Source: Hexactinellida sp. DTS-2022 (lineage: Eukaryota > Porifera > Hexactinellida). From it: DNA of 64,000 bases. The stretch spans positions 620,001 through 684,000 of the forward strand of contig JAPNXP010000016.1 in NCBI GenBank assembly GCA_028753945.1. The letters run 5' to 3'. Within the stretch, counting starts at the first letter, position 1; each line of letters begins with the position of its first letter. This document shows positions 12,487-24,131 of the stretch, in pieces. The translations under genes were made by a program, and so were the position numbers. A model generated the notes under the pieces. That model saw only the letters and a program-made list of their open reading frames with translations. It was not told where the DNA came from and searched no databases.

Positions 12487-12634
12487 CAACCTCCGAGAAG
12501 CGGCACAAAATCATTCTCCCGATGGGTGCCGCTTTGGGAGTTTTACCTTATGAGCAACCTCCGAGTAGCGGCAACCTCCGAGAAGCGGCACAAAAAAATT
12601 CTCCCGATGGGTGCCGCTTTGGGAGGTTTACCTG
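12487..12634. repeat. CTCCGAGAAGCGGCAC repeat, duplicated
   Basis: The block 'gcaacctccgagaagcggca ... gatgggtgccgctttgggag' occurs twice in tandem with a short extra unit between. The right end GGGAGGTTTACCTGTA matches the ends of the element at 23126-23229, so this is a Tigger-like repeat. Confidence 0.6.
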
Positions 12635-12673
12635 TATATATACATATATGATATGATATTATATAAGTTATAT

Positions 12674-13075
12674 GTTACTAGCGCGCTTCGCTTACTAGAT
12701 CGCTTCGCTTGCAACCACACACCAACCGCTTCGCGGTTGGTGTGTGGTTTATATACTCCTAATATTGATTACAATGTGTAAATGGCCCTAAATAGTCAAA
12801 TTTAACAATGTGAAATTTTAATAATTACGTCATCACGCGATAATGAGTAAGCATATTGGTAATCTGTCGTGACCAACGTGTCCGCATCATTAATTTACAT
12901 GTTCTATTAAATTTTCAGATTTTTATCTCTTAGAGGGCGCGAATTATGTGCGATTAAGTTACTTTTCAGGGTTCTCGAAATGTGACAGTGACGTCATAAC
13001 TTGTTGAGATGTGAGAAATTTTGAGTGGAAACCTCAACTTGTTGGCGGGTGCCAAAATTTACCCCTGTATGCCAA
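12674..13075 (-). repeat. Family D repeat, left copy, with strong hairpin tail
   Basis: The segment about 12795-13070 matches the reverse complement of 19570-19850 (shared phrases: 'aacaatgtgaaattttaat', 'ttttatctcttagagggc', 'atgtgagaaattt'). Its tail holds GCGAAGC-loop hairpins, including a perfect 17-bp stem with a 3-nt loop at 12713-12749. On the minus strand the loop is GAA, as in families A and C. Confidence 0.7.
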
Positions 13076-13401
13076 AAATCACATTTGGAAACCGTCCACT
13101 TTCTTCATAGTGGGGGCAAAATCTAAGATTCCGTGACCAACCTCTGGCAAGTTAACTTTTATGCCTGATTCTGATACTTTAGGGTATATCTCGCGATTTA
13201 AGCTCCCATGCCGGTCTCGAAAATTTGGGCAAACTTTTTTATGGCGGCAAATTCAAAAAATGCTGAGTGATCACAGATTATATTCTACTGAAACTTGAAT
13301 ATCTCTCAAATGAAGTGAGCTAAATGGAAACTTCCACCACTCTAAGGGTCGTTGCCTTCTGAAATAATTTAACACATTCATAGTGATGATGACATTGCGA
13401 A

Positions 13402-13535
13402 AAAAATCCAAAATTGCAGCCTGTTCCGACAGCATGTTCCTTTGGAGGCACTATCAATAAACCACCATCAAAAATTCAAAATATAGTGCCACCAAAGGAA
13501 CATGCGTCGGCATAGGCTGCAATTTTGGATTTTTA
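13402..13535. mobile_element. Foldback MITE of about 134 bp
   Basis: Arms of about 50 bp (AAAATCCAAAATTGCAGCCT ... CATGTTCCTTTGG) are inverted with few mismatches around a short AT-rich centre. A one-armed relative occurs near 23656-23705. Confidence 0.7.
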
Positions 13536-13851
13536 TTATTCTTTTTTTCTCCGTAGACGGTGCCCTGGCCAGAGTTTTATAGTTGATGGGCTGAAACTTG
13601 GCATGTAGGTGCGATGGGACCGTCTAATTTGCACCTGGGGTTACGATCTTTGATTAACAAATTTTGCACACATCTTTAACACCTTTCAAAATTTGTCTGG
13701 TCCATAACTAAAAAAACGTTTTACTAAACCCCCAAATTTTATCACACATTTGGATTCACCATAAAATTCTGCGTATGATGGGAGAAGAAAATTTTCAATA
13801 AAGGGTTTAATTTATGGCAGAAATTAAACCCTTTATTGAAAATCATTTTAA

Positions 13852-14148
13852 TATTTGTTGTTGTTGTTGTTTACACAGAATACGTAGGTAAACAAATTAA
13901 TGGAAATTCAAAATCGACCTAGATGTTAGCTTTCAACGGGTGTTAGGTAAACAAGTATTCTGAACACGAATTTCGCTTTAATAAATGTAGAATATGAAAA
14001 ACAAGTTAAACACGGAAAGGGATATCATAACGTCCCTTTCCACCATTTTCCATGGTGGAAAGGGTGAAGAATAAGGCCGCACAGCGATCGTTAACTTGAG
14101 GTGCGTAGTACCGATCTGTCGCAAAGCGACTGAGACCGAAGGGCTCGT
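13852..14148 (+). mobile_element. Hairpin-tailed family A, 5'-truncated copy A2
   Basis: It keeps one GTT-containing tandem unit and the whole 3' tail. The tail has a long stem CCCTTTCCACCAT/ATGGTGGAAAGGG, then GGCCGC..., GGTGC gta, GTCGCaaaGCGAC, and the terminal GGGCTCGT. Confidence 0.75.
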
Positions 14149-14469
14149 ATAACTTATAACTTAATTAATTAACTTAATTAAGAAGAAGCCTAATATTTAA
14201 AAAATGTATAAGAACAATATATCAACAAAAAATAGAATGAGTAAGTCTCTTAAACTAGATGTTAATGCAGAAATATCAAGCGATGACAGTATTTTTATAG
14301 ATGATAATTCTCAAGATGTTACATTATATAATCATGGTCAATTTTGTCCGGTAGATCAAATTTAGCAAAAATAAAAATGTAAGACTTTAAAATTATCTTA
14401 TGTTAATGGAATATTATATACACGTACCAAGAATTGTCCAAAATGAATCAAAAGACAAAAGTTTGGAAA

Positions 14470-14815
14470 TCCGAGTTCTAAGGCCTTCTAAAGAGAAGAA
14501 AATTTCTCCTGATGGAACTGCCTCTTTAGCTCACTCTCTTATATAATCACTGGTAGCGATCATTTTCACAGGGATTAGAAGTCAATTGCCATTCTATTGA
14601 ACAATACATAGAAATAAGTATGATTGATCGAATGGGATCGTGGGGTACAGATATGGAACTATTTTTGGCTGCACAAATGTTAAAAACTGATATATTTGTT
14701 TATGGTGATTGGTTATTGATTCATAGACAAACGTGATTAACATAAATTGACGGGAAAAAGAATATATATTAGACTATTTATGAACCATTTCCAACCTGTT
14801 ATCAAAGTCAATTCT
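14470..14815 (+). pseudogene. OTU-type cysteine protease relic
   Basis: Fragments in shifted frames read PDG then CLFSSLSYIITGSDHFHR (14509-14571), MGSWGTDMELFLAAQMLKTD (about 14632-14691) and IYIRLFMNHFQPV (about 14764-14802). These match the order of OTU motifs: a catalytic Cys in DGxC, a WGTDxE block, and a C-terminal NHF/Y. Stops and frame changes show it is dead. OTU domains also occur in transposons, so a mobile origin is possible. Confidence 0.55.
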
Positions 14816-15392
14816 AAAGATGAAGGACAATCCAAACCCCACTCTGAGACTTTAGATTAGCGAATGGAGCAACAGTATAATAGGATACAGTATAGTTTTA
14901 GAATTAGCATTTCTGTAGTATTTATTAGAATACTAATAAACAAAATGTATGTTTGGAAGTGGGAATCAGATATGTCATCATGCCATAAGCAGATGTCCGA
15001 TAAGAATGAAAATTTCCAGAGCTAATATTCCGCTAATAGTCTCAAACTATTCCAAAGGAGAACTATATAAGTGGCTTGGTTCTCGATATAATATAGAACG
15101 TTTACATTTGTGCTCAGTATCGAACTGCAAGCCAAAATTCCTTAAAAAGAGACCCCTTTGCAAACTCATCATGGGGTGACCCATTACCGAAATGTTTTGA
15201 AAGTTTAATGGGTCAATGTACCACAAGTAGGCTCTATTCCTATTGAAGGACTAATTGATATTTGTTTTTATTTCCATTTAATGGACTACAGAATTGTGCT
15301 CGGATTCGCTGCCAACTTCACACTCATTTATACAAGTCATATTTACAATTATCAATATAACAGCCATCAATAACTGAATTCTCAAACACTTG

Positions 15393-16085
15393 TTAGAATA
15401 CTAACATCATCAACATCATCAAATACACAAAATGGATACATAAACTGATCTTCTCTGCTTCAGAAGTTACCGAGCACAAACCTTGTACACAAAAGACAAA
15501 ATCATCTTTACACTCAGAACACTGTGTCCCTGTTACATAAGGCATTATTCCATTTATATTTCCACCTGGCGCGTAGTTACATATAAAATATGTACCATAA
15601 TCTCCATTGCCGCAATTCGTACTTGCGTCATATTTCGAGCATCCGATTAAGTAGCTAGTTGCCCATACAATCTGAGTAAAATGCCCACACACACCAGAAC
15701 AAGACTGCGAACTGATATCATAACTGGTATACTCCTGATACCAAGCTTCTACAGGGTTTGAAAAGTTGGCGATATAATTCGAGAACCAGTACAAGTTTTC
15801 ACCGACATAGCTCGATGCCTCGCAACCTAAAGCCTGTGCATCTGCAGTTCGACCCGAATTGTGCCTAAAGCCTGGACATGTCTTAAGATAATTAAATGCT
15901 ACCTGCTCCAAACAACTGCTCCACTGCATTATTTCCATATTAGCGGCTTCAGGTTGTACCCAACGTCTGTAGTTGTTATGCAAATCGATAATTTCATCTT
16001 TTTCTCCATTACTCAATTGTGCAGCACCGTATGGGATAATTAAAGTCAAAATCACTCTGGCAAATAACATTATTCCTCGCAACAC
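15393..16085 (-). CDS. Secreted CAP/SCP-domain protein (PR-1/CRISP-like)
   Basis: Single exon, 230 aa. A hydrophobic N-terminus (residues 1-22, ending GAA|Q) looks like a signal peptide. The CAP core runs about 28-178. It includes LHNNYR, H75, GEN (E96), VEAW (E114), GHFTQIVW at 134-141 (CAP1) and FICNYAPGGN at 167-176 (CAP2), so the usual His/Glu cavity residues are present. A Cys-rich tail (CSECKDDFVFCVQGLC) follows. The last 16 residues are strongly hydrophobic, which could be a GPI-anchor signal or a membrane anchor. CAP proteins are extracellular, and their roles vary (sterol or lipid binding, protease-like scaffolds, venom allergens). No substrate can be named. No intron is needed for the reading frame. 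Confidence 0.85.
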   Translation of the reverse strand: MLRGIMLFARVILTLIIPYGAAQLSNGEKDEIIDLHNNYRRWVQPEAANMEIMQWSSCLEQVAFNYLKTCPGFRHNSGRTADAQALGCEASSYVGENLYWFSNYIANFSNPVEAWYQEYTSYDISSQSCSGVCGHFTQIVWATSYLIGCSKYDASTNCGNGDYGTYFICNYAPGGNINGIMPYVTGTQCSECKDDFVFCVQGLCSVTSEAEKISLCIHFVYLMMLMMLVF

Positions 16086-16378
16086 TCTGAGTATAAGTCA
16101 ATTAGCTACTTTTTCATAAAACAAGCACTTTCTGATTGCATTTATATTAACCGCGATGATGACCAAGAACTTGAGACAATAGTTCTATTGTAATATCAAT
16201 TTTGACATTTAAACTTGATTGTATTCGTGGAAACCTTGCACTTTCTACACTGAATCCTACAATGTACATCCACTATCTCGAAGGATTTATTTAGGGATTA
16301 TAGTAAACTTATTTATCTCCTAGTTATTTTCTTTTGCCAAAAATTAAATTTCTTTACAATTTGATGAAAATTAACAGG

Positions 16379-17060
16379 CTTGCCGTGGATATGGATATCC
16401 ATGGAGACCTCCATGGATAGATATAGAGTTTTTGTAATATCCATGGATATTGTGGATATCCATTTCAAAATTGAACTTCGAAAAATATTTCAAAACCAGG
16501 GTTCTAAAAAATGAGTGTGAAAAATAAGTACCCTTAGTTTTTTTGTTGTCCTACCCCCAATTGGTTTACTAGCCTTTATTTACGTGACTTAATCCTTTAC
16601 ACGCCTAATTTATTTCATCCATTTACTAGCCTTAATTTTTTTCGTCACTCCTGAATATTTTACTTGCCCTGATTTTTATTTTTGGCTTTTTGGTTTTTCT
16701 TACTAGCCATACTATTTAGCTCATTAATTACCAATAGAAGAGACAATGAAATTCCAAGAAATTAGTCGCGATTGACTCATCAAAAAGCGAGGAATTGTTA
16801 TCGAACCCAATAATCTAGCAGAAGCCATCAATAATGACCTAGAAAGAGATGTTTTGAGGCTGATAGCGATATTGACGACTTTGATTATATAGTACAACAT
16901 TCAGTTGATAAATATACATAAATTATAGAACCTAAATCTTCTGGATATTTTTGTTAATATTAGGTGTTATAAATCTATCAATATCCAATATTATCCATGT
17001 ATATCCACAAAAAATGGTCTGGATATGGATATGGATGCGATTTTTCATCTCCACGGCAAG
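16379..17060. mobile_element. MITE with GGATATGGATATCC-rich ends
   Basis: The left end CTTGCCGTGGATATGG and right end TCTCCACGGCAAG are inverted. Repeated 'tggatat(g/c)ga/tatcca' phrases fill both subterminal regions. The centre is AT-rich without an intact ORF. Confidence 0.65.
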
Positions 17061-17064
17061 TCTG

Positions 17065-18290
17065 AAAATTGGGAAAATTCCAAAAATACTCATGTTTTTA
17101 AAAAAATTCCAAATATACTCAACTTTTTACTGACACTCAAATCTAAAACTAAATATTTCCGAATCTACTCAAGTTTTTCAAAATAATTCCAATTCTGCTC
17201 AAGTTCTTTCAATAAATTCCAAATCTACTCAACTTTTCAGTAAATTCACAGATCTACTCAAGTTTAGAAAGGCTATAGGTTTGGTCTATTTTATATATTA
17301 AATCACAATGTTTTTGTGTTTGTCTGTTTGTTTGTTTGTTCAGAATTGATTGAGGAACTGGTAAAAGCTACAGACTTGAAATTGAGCAGGGGGGGGGGGT
17401 TAGGGAATACTGTATGTACAAACAAGTTCAATCTAAAAATATTCACATCTTCCATCACAAAAGGTGTCAAAACTTTTAGCCAATTAAATTCGAGGGTTGT
17501 TCCAGTATGGATTAGCAGCTTTAGTGTCTGTCAATTGTTAAGTGTGCATTATAGAATACTGAAACAGTAATGTAATTGGTCGAGAGGAAGTTCAGGCATC
17601 TAATAAGTTATTTGTGTTCTGTCTGTCTAGCCATACATTTCTAACATTCCATTGTGTTATTTGATATCAAATTATTATCAATCAATACAATAACTTATCC
17701 ACAGCACAAAGTTAGGGGTCCACTGGTAGTTTCTTAGTGTAACTTATATAACTTATATAACTTATATACATTATCATAATATCATATTTAATTTTATATT
17801 TGGAGTTGTTACTTGGTATATTATTATACACGGACAAGCTTTAATATCTAAGAAATTATTTGTTCAAATTAGCATAAATAACCAAATTATTTACTCTGTC
17901 CTTATATAAACCTATAGCTAGCCTAGGATCCACGGATATAAATAGACAGCTAGGGGCCACTCATCAAGAACACATTTAATTTGAAAAGGAACATGCTTGA
18001 AATACAAGCGAGGGCCGCAGGCCCGAGTACAAGTTGGAAGGACGCGCGTAGAGCAGACGAGCAGCTTGTACTAATAAATATTTGTGTTTGGGATCTCCAT
18101 ACTAGTTTCAATAATCCAATAAAACTTGAGCATATTTGGAATATTCCAATAAAACTTGAGTATATTTGGAATAATCCAATAAAACTTGAGTATATTTGGA
18201 ATAATCCAATAAAACTTGAGTATATTTGGAAAAACTTGAGTATATTTACAAATTAGTTGAGTATTGTTGAGTATATTGTATTTTTGGAAT
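17065..18290. mobile_element. Inverted-repeat element with ~30-bp subterminal repeats, hosting family B
   Basis: The left arm (17070-17265) has degenerate copies of 'attccaaatctactcaagtt'. The right arm (18112-18285) has the inverse 'aacttgagtatatttggaat' in a tandem array with a 30-bp period. The outer phrases GGGAAAATTCCAAAAATAC and its inverse 'tatttttggaattttccc' close the ends. The family B element at 17293-18070 sits between the arms. Confidence 0.6.
17293..18070 (+). mobile_element. Hairpin-tailed family B, copy B1
   Basis: It starts ATATATTAAATCACAATG, then a TTTG microsatellite and CAGAATTGATTGAGGAACTG. It ends in a tail with GGGCCgcaGGCCC and a closing TACAAG...CTTGTA. A second copy lies at 27227-28493. 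Confidence 0.65.
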
Positions 18291-18299
18291 TTTCCCTCT

Positions 18300-19560
18300 G
18301 AAAATTAAGGTCGTATAAATAGCAATAATTTATTAATGCGTATCCTTGCTAAAATCTCGAAATTGTAGTATACGCTGTTAAATTTACATTACTGTTGATG
18401 AGGCTGTTCATATTACATGCTCAATTGCTCATTATAGGAGTAAAAGTACCTGTTCTGTGACTTGCGAGTCCTGGTTGAGTGTTCATACCACCTAATTAGT
18501 CCAGAGAAATCCCTGGAATTCTACCTTTTCAATTTACTCTTATAAATTTATAAGAATTTATAATTTTATCACTCTCATAATAATTTAGTTTCTCGAGTTT
18601 TCAAATAATTTAACAAAAGTGCTTTTAATCCTCTCTCTGACACGACACATTTCTATTTCGAAATCAACTTCTCTATTGCCGTCTAGAGTGGCATAAGTAG
18701 ATCAACGATATTATCTAATAGGAACATATATACTACTAGCAAAAATATAATTGAAAACGGATGAGTTTTGATCAACGACGAAGAGTGATGAAGATTACAA
18801 GTTTATGAATGAAAAGTAATATTTGAGAAATTGGGGTGGGGGATTTTGCTGCAAATTCTTTATAAAATATTTCGCAATAAATTACTAATTCTATACAAAA
18901 TCATGATCCGTTCGTACTCAAATAGTTACCAGAAATAACATAGCTGAAACTTTTAATAAAAAATAATTTCATTTTGATGGAGAAATAACAAACTCAAGTT
19001 TAATTATATAATTGTGTCGAAACTAGCACAGGAGGCTATCGTTAGTAAATATACAGTTATTAATCGAATTTAAGCAATTGTTTTGATACAAAATAAAATA
19101 TACTCTCTGTTGTGATCACCCAGAAATTATTCTTAAAAAATAATTTACAAATTAACTTAGGAATATAATTTAGCAAATTAACGTCGGAAAATAATGTTGT
19201 TTAGAAACAGAAATAAGCTTTCAAGGACACATAGTTAGATCCTGTCTGAAATATTAATATTGAATAATACTCAATTAATAGTTTTATTAAATATTACTGA
19301 CACAGTACAATTCATCAAAGTTCAGAAACTAAATAATAACTAATTGGGTTATGACCTAATCTAAATTATAAAAAATATAAATACCAGTAAACTAACTAGT
19401 AAAACAAACAAAATAAATAATTTTCTGTATAATTCTTCTCTTTGGATGATGTCTAGAGGAAATGGAAATCACTTTTAATATTACAGAAATTTTATTAAAT
19501 TTTATCTTTACTATCAAAACACAAAGAGAGACGATTTGGAAATCTGATTTTTAGCTATAG
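18300..19560. other. Gene-free AT-rich stretch
   Basis: I saw no ORF of note, no terminal inverted repeats and no family match. It is dominated by AT-rich simple sequence. Confidence 0.5.
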
Positions 19561-19564
19561 GGAT

Positions 19565-20165
19565 AACTTTGGCACCCGACAACAAGTTTAGGTTTCTACT
19601 CGAAATTTCTCACACCTCGACAAGTTATCACGTCGTTATCACATTTTGAGAAGAAGCGTGAAATTTACTTAATCACACATAATTCGCACCCTCTAAGAGA
19701 TAAAAATCTGAAAATAAAATAGAACATGGACATTAATGATGCGGACAAGTTGATCACACCAGATTAACAATATGCTTACTCATTACCGAATTATGACATA
19801 CACGAATTGATTAAAATTTCACATTGTTAGATTTGACTTTTTAATGCTTATTTATCATGGGCGTAGTCATGGGGGGGCCTGGCCCCCAAAATTTTTCACT
19901 CGCCCAAACCCCCCTCAAAGTTTTCTACAAATATGCATGGGCGTAGCCAAACATTATTTGGGGGTGCCGGATATATATTGGGGGGGGGGGAATTATTTTG
20001 ATATTTAGATAAAATTTACTAATTTCTAATTGATTTATTCATTTAATTATAGAATTCAATTTTTATTGTAGAAAATTTGGGGGGGGGCAGTGCCCCACAC
20101 CCCCCATCATGGCTACGCCCATGTCAATAAGGATAGACCTAGCAAGCGAAGCGCGCAAGTATTAA
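19565..20165 (+). repeat. Family D repeat, right copy, with nested GGGCGTAG element
   Basis: 19570-19850 is the inverse of 12795-13070. The tail GCAAGCGAAGCGCGC (about 20143) matches the left copy's tail. Between them, about 19859-20122 is an insertion with ends CATGGGCGTAGTCATG and CATGGCTACGCCCATG plus poly-G tracts; a second CATGGGCGTAGCCA start occurs inside it at 19936. Confidence 0.65.
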
Positions 20166-20498
20166 GAATATTTAAATATTCAATATATATTTTATTGAAT
20201 ATTTCGAAAGCTTTAGATTACTTCTTGTATAACGGCCTATTTTTAATAAATTTTATTTAGAGTTGTTCTGGTTGTAATTATCCTAACCATATTTACTATT
20301 CGAATCTGTATGGAACAGTTCTAGAGGGTATTTGTAGAGAAATAATCAAATGTCTATGTAATAGTGCAACAATGATTGATTGAAAGAGCTAGACTTATAA
20401 AGTATAGACCTACTTACTGATGTCTTATCAGTCTTGGTCGCTTCACGACGATTCACACTTCTACGTACTACTTTATTAGAAATTTTATTGTGAATATG

Positions 20499-20615
20499 CA
20501 GAGGCGGCGGAAGCGGTCATGCCGGTCAGGTCGATAGCCTGGCAATTCTTACGTCACTAGTTAGGCCGGTCAATCCATTACCTGACCACTTTATAACTGC
20601 TTCCGCCGGCCCTGA
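20499..20615. mobile_element. GC-rich MITE (GCGGCGGAAGC ends)
   Basis: GGCGGCGGAAGCGGT at the left and CTGCTTCCGCCGGCC at the right are inverted. The interior 'ggtcaggt...actagttaggccggtcaat' recurs inverted at 26238-26386. Confidence 0.6.
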
Positions 20616-20711
20616 TTAGTATACATTTTGTTTATACGTAATAGGTAAATTCATAAAGTTGAAGGAAATTAACTATTTGTGCGTTTGTTATACGTACTAT
20701 TTTACTTACTA

Positions 20712-23611
20712 TTATTTCGTATTGATAAAACTACCTTCGCTGTCAATAAAGTCTTGTTTGTTATCTTCAGCTGAGTCTGCAATAAACTGATTGGGTTGCC
20801 TTAATCGTGGTTGATTGTCACTCCCCTCATCAGATAAGAAAATTTCATTTTCAAATGTTTCCGAATTGAAATTTGAATTATTTAAATTCAATTCAGAAGG
20901 ATTCGTATTTGTGAGCTTACAGCGTAATTCCATTAGTAATTCTCCAAGAACATTGTCACCTAAATACACATTAGTAAGAGACTAATCATAAATTTTATAT
21001 AAAATATATTATTTATAGAACGAGTCCTTCGATATCGGTCCCTTCGCTATGAATTACTCTCACAAAGGCCGCTTCGAGGCTTTAATTTCCTCAATAACCA
21101 TTTAAGAAGTCAATCTGTTGTGAATGTGTGTGTAATGGGCATTCACAATGAGTTAACCTGTTCCATGCAACCTAGAGGAGCTGGACTTATTCCCAAAATA
21201 CCCATGTCATTACGCCATAATCTCTAAAATTCCCTTTCAAAGCCAATACAGTGCAACCTCGATAACCCGAACACACCAATCCCAATGTTGTTCTAAAAGT
21301 AGATCCACATCAAAATTTTCGAATTTGTTCGACTGGTTTCAACGAATTCGGATAATCCCAGTGCACTTTATCCTGGATACAGATTTTCATCTTGGGACAT
21401 ACTGTATGATCTTTCAAATTAATTCTGGACAAACAAACAAAGACAAAAAATAGAGTTTTTATAGTATACGAGCCCTTCGGTCTCGGTCGCTTTGCGACAG
21501 ATCGGTGCTACGCACCTCAAGTTAACGGCCGCTGTGCGGCCTTACTCCTCAACCTTTCTGCCATGGAAAATTGTAGAAAGGGACGTTATATAGATCCCTT
21601 TATAAGATTTCCATATTTTTTACTTGTTTTTCATATTCTAAATTTATAAATGGGAAATTCGTGTTCAGCATACTTGTTTACCTATTATAACATTTGAAAC
21701 TTAGCTTAGTCTCTATCTCAATTATAAAATGCGGTTTCTATTCCCTAATCACTTTAATACAATTCGGACAAACAAACACACAAACACAAATTTAAGTAAA
21801 CTGCCGTTATAACTAAGTCGGATATAACGAAATACCCGCTAATATATATTGCACAGACTCCGCTTAATTAAATCAAAGTAAACGAAAGGTCCTTGTACTT
21901 CTTTCTAACGGGAATTCAATGTACTGATAAACTCACCCATCGAATCTTTTAGAAATCATACCATACACAATACAAACAAAGTTGAACAAACCAGTGCTCG
22001 ACCAAATGAAATTTTGATGGTGGCTAATTAAGCCACCACCTCACCTTTTCTGGTGGCTATAGAATAAAAAACTGTCGGTTTAACAAACCACTGATGACTT
22101 ATCAAAGTTCTGATGCCGTTAAACAACACTAATGTTAATAACAAATGATGCAACGAAAAATATAATCTACACAAAGTCAAATAATTCACAATTTATGGTA
22201 GATTAGTTAAGCCACCAAAGGCAAAATTTGGTGGCTTAAATAAGATTTTGGTGGCTAACGCCACCAAACCACCTAATTTGTCGAGCACTGAAACAAACAC
22301 ACAAGAATCAAGATTTTTAAATATAGATGTAGACCAGCGGTGTGCAACCTGCGACCCGCAGCGCTCTGTGCTGCGACCCGCGAAACAATCCTCAACAATC
22401 ACAGTTCTCACACTAAGGAACACATATGTGACCTTGTGAGTATTATTAGAATTTTGTGACAATATTTCTCATAGTCAAAACACTTAATCATTCTAATTAT
22501 TCAAAACTTAAACAATGTTTTCTTCTAATCTAAATCTGAAGATTCCAAAACTATCCGAATCGCGGCCCGTGAACAGGTCTGAGAAGCACAATGCGGCCCA
22601 GTGTTAAAAAAGGTTGCACACACCTGATGTAGACATTATACAATATGCTGTAGGAAGATAGACTGAATATACTAACCGTCCTTATCATAACCTCCTGTAC
22701 CCCAGAACAGATCAGCTGGGTGTTCAAACAGTAGTTTCTTGTTTCCAGTAGCAATTAGCTTCTCTTTCAGATAAGGATGCTGGTTAAACTTAGCTTCTAA
22801 GCCAGTTTGCATAACTCTCCTCTTTTGTATTAGACTCAGAGAGGTTGTAAACTAAATACAAAAGTGGAAATAAACTAATATTTGTTAACTAAATTCGCAT
22901 AGTATAGAATTGGGGTTGTCAACCTTAATAATAATAATCTCTTGTCATATTTATTCTATCAATAAGCTTAGCTTTATGTTGAGAACCTCTATGGACGATG
23001 TATATGTGGAACATGAAATTGAAAATCTGGGATTTTCTAGGGAGATAGTAAATACAGAATGGGCTCCTTTTAATACGAAAAGCTAAGCTAACTGTAATTC
23101 ATTTGTTAATTAATCAAAGATCGATTACAGGTAAACCTCTAAAAGCGGCACCTCTGAAATACGACAACCTCCGAATATCCAGCACAAGCGCTGCTCCCAA
23201 AAGTGTCGCATTTCGGGAATTTACCTGTAGTTAGAATTCTCGAAAAAGTCATAAAAGCGTAATTTGAGCGAAGTTTGTATCACTGCCTGGATATTTTAAA
23301 TTTCTTACTAAAAGGATATACCAAGTGTCCATGACCATAGGGTAAAACTTTGGTATACTAACCTCTCGATAAGTAAAGTCAGTCATGTGAGAAGCCATAG
23401 CAGCAGTTGGAGCTCCCTTTATTAGATATCTTAACGATTCATTATTTAGTTTCTCTGTCTGATAATAATGGTTTAGAGTAGGCCAATTATGACGTCCAAT
23501 TTTCACAGAGAGCTGTGAGTAGGGTGTGAAGTCATAGTATGGAGTAGACTTAGCATAGAACTGTATGACATCATCATCAGCAGATAACGAAGTCGAATCT
23601 GGTAGAGTCAT
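20712..23611 (-). CDS. NADAR gene B: complete single-NADAR-domain protein, 223 aa
   Basis: Exons are 23363-23611, 22677-22851 and 20712-20959; all junctions are GT/AG and phases (0, 1) match those of genes A and C. The protein begins MTLPDSTSLS. It contains FYAKSTPYYDFTPYSQ, NWPTLNHYYQTEKL (with Asn where the family has Glu), then VMQTGLEAKFNQHP, LIATGNKKLLFEH and DLFWGTGG. The final helix GDNVLGELLMELR crosses intron 2. An acidic, low-complexity tail of about 60 residues ends at TAA. The start was chosen as the first ATG before the conserved FY block; a 5' non-coding exon is possible (a CACAG lies just upstream). Intron 2 (1.7 kb) contains three mobile elements. Role by family: N-glycosidase-like fold acting on ADP-ribose or related nucleotides; activity uncertain given the Glu change. 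Confidence 0.85.
21468..21795 (-). mobile_element. Hairpin-tailed family A, short copy A3
   Basis: On the minus strand it ends GGGCTCGT after the GTCGC, GGTGC and GGCCGC hairpins. It has less than one tandem unit and an incomplete 5' end (stops in the microsatellite). It lies in intron 2 of NADAR gene B. A fragment of family C 5' sequence (AATTCTGGACAAACAAACAA) abuts it at about 21420. Confidence 0.7.
21992..22290. mobile_element. hAT-type MITE, CAGTGCTCG family, copy 1
   Basis: Ends are CAGTGCTCGAC and GTCGAGCACTG. Flanking 8-mers GAACAAAC and AAACAAAC give a 7/8 duplication. The interior has repeated GGTGGCTAA/TTAGCCACC motifs near both ends. A second copy is at 31873-32470. Confidence 0.8.
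22335..22626. mobile_element. hAT-type MITE (CAGCGGTGTGCAACC ends)
   Basis: The terminal repeats CAGcGGTGTGCAACCTGCG and ...GGTTGCACACACCTG are flanked by a perfect 8-bp target duplication ATGTAGAC (22327-22334 and 22627-22634). It has GCGACCCGC/GCGGCCC motifs inside. It lies in intron 2 of NADAR gene B, 50 bp from exon 2. Confidence 0.85.
23126..23229. mobile_element. Tigger-like MITE, 104 bp
   Basis: TACAGGTAAACCTC and GAATTTACCTGTA are inverted ends with TA. The interior has degraded GCGGCAC motifs like those at 12487. It lies in intron 1 of NADAR gene B. Confidence 0.65.
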
Positions 23612-24131
23612 GTCTCTGTGTAGTACGTACAGTATTAAAAATAGCTAATAATAAAAAATCTAAAATTACAGCTGTGCCGACAGCATCTTCTTTTGGAGGC
23701 AAATACTTTGTTGTTTGGTTGATTGAGTGCCTTGTTCTGTACACGTCGAATGATTCCTATAAAACCGACAAATACTTTGGAAATAGCTTATTCCCAAATT
23801 GTAATACAAGTTTTTGACATGTTAATTAAAGAGAATAACTTAAAAGTATTTTTATTGAAACATTATGGAATTAATTTCAATTTTGATGTAAATCAAACAA
23901 CCCTGCCGATGATTTTGAAAGTTGTACACCTTAAAACTGTACTCGATTCTCAGGGTTATTTCTAATCCGAGTTCTACTAGATAAAGCCAAATTAAGTTCG
24001 CTTTTTTCTAAATATGTAATAATTTACAATAGCATAAGCTTAGAACATATTATCTATTAATTAACATTGTTAAGAACTGAGAGTCAAACAATCAAATTTA
24101 CCATTCTGGCTATATATTTAATAGTGCATAG

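Noticed and set aside
12678-12749. Strong hairpins considered as a tRNA or a terminator
   Set aside because: No cloverleaf, anticodon arm or T-loop, and similar hairpins recur as the tail of family D.
14949-15179. 76-codon plus-strand frame downstream of the OTU relic
   Set aside because: No motif found; it could be part of the same decayed element but cannot be supported.
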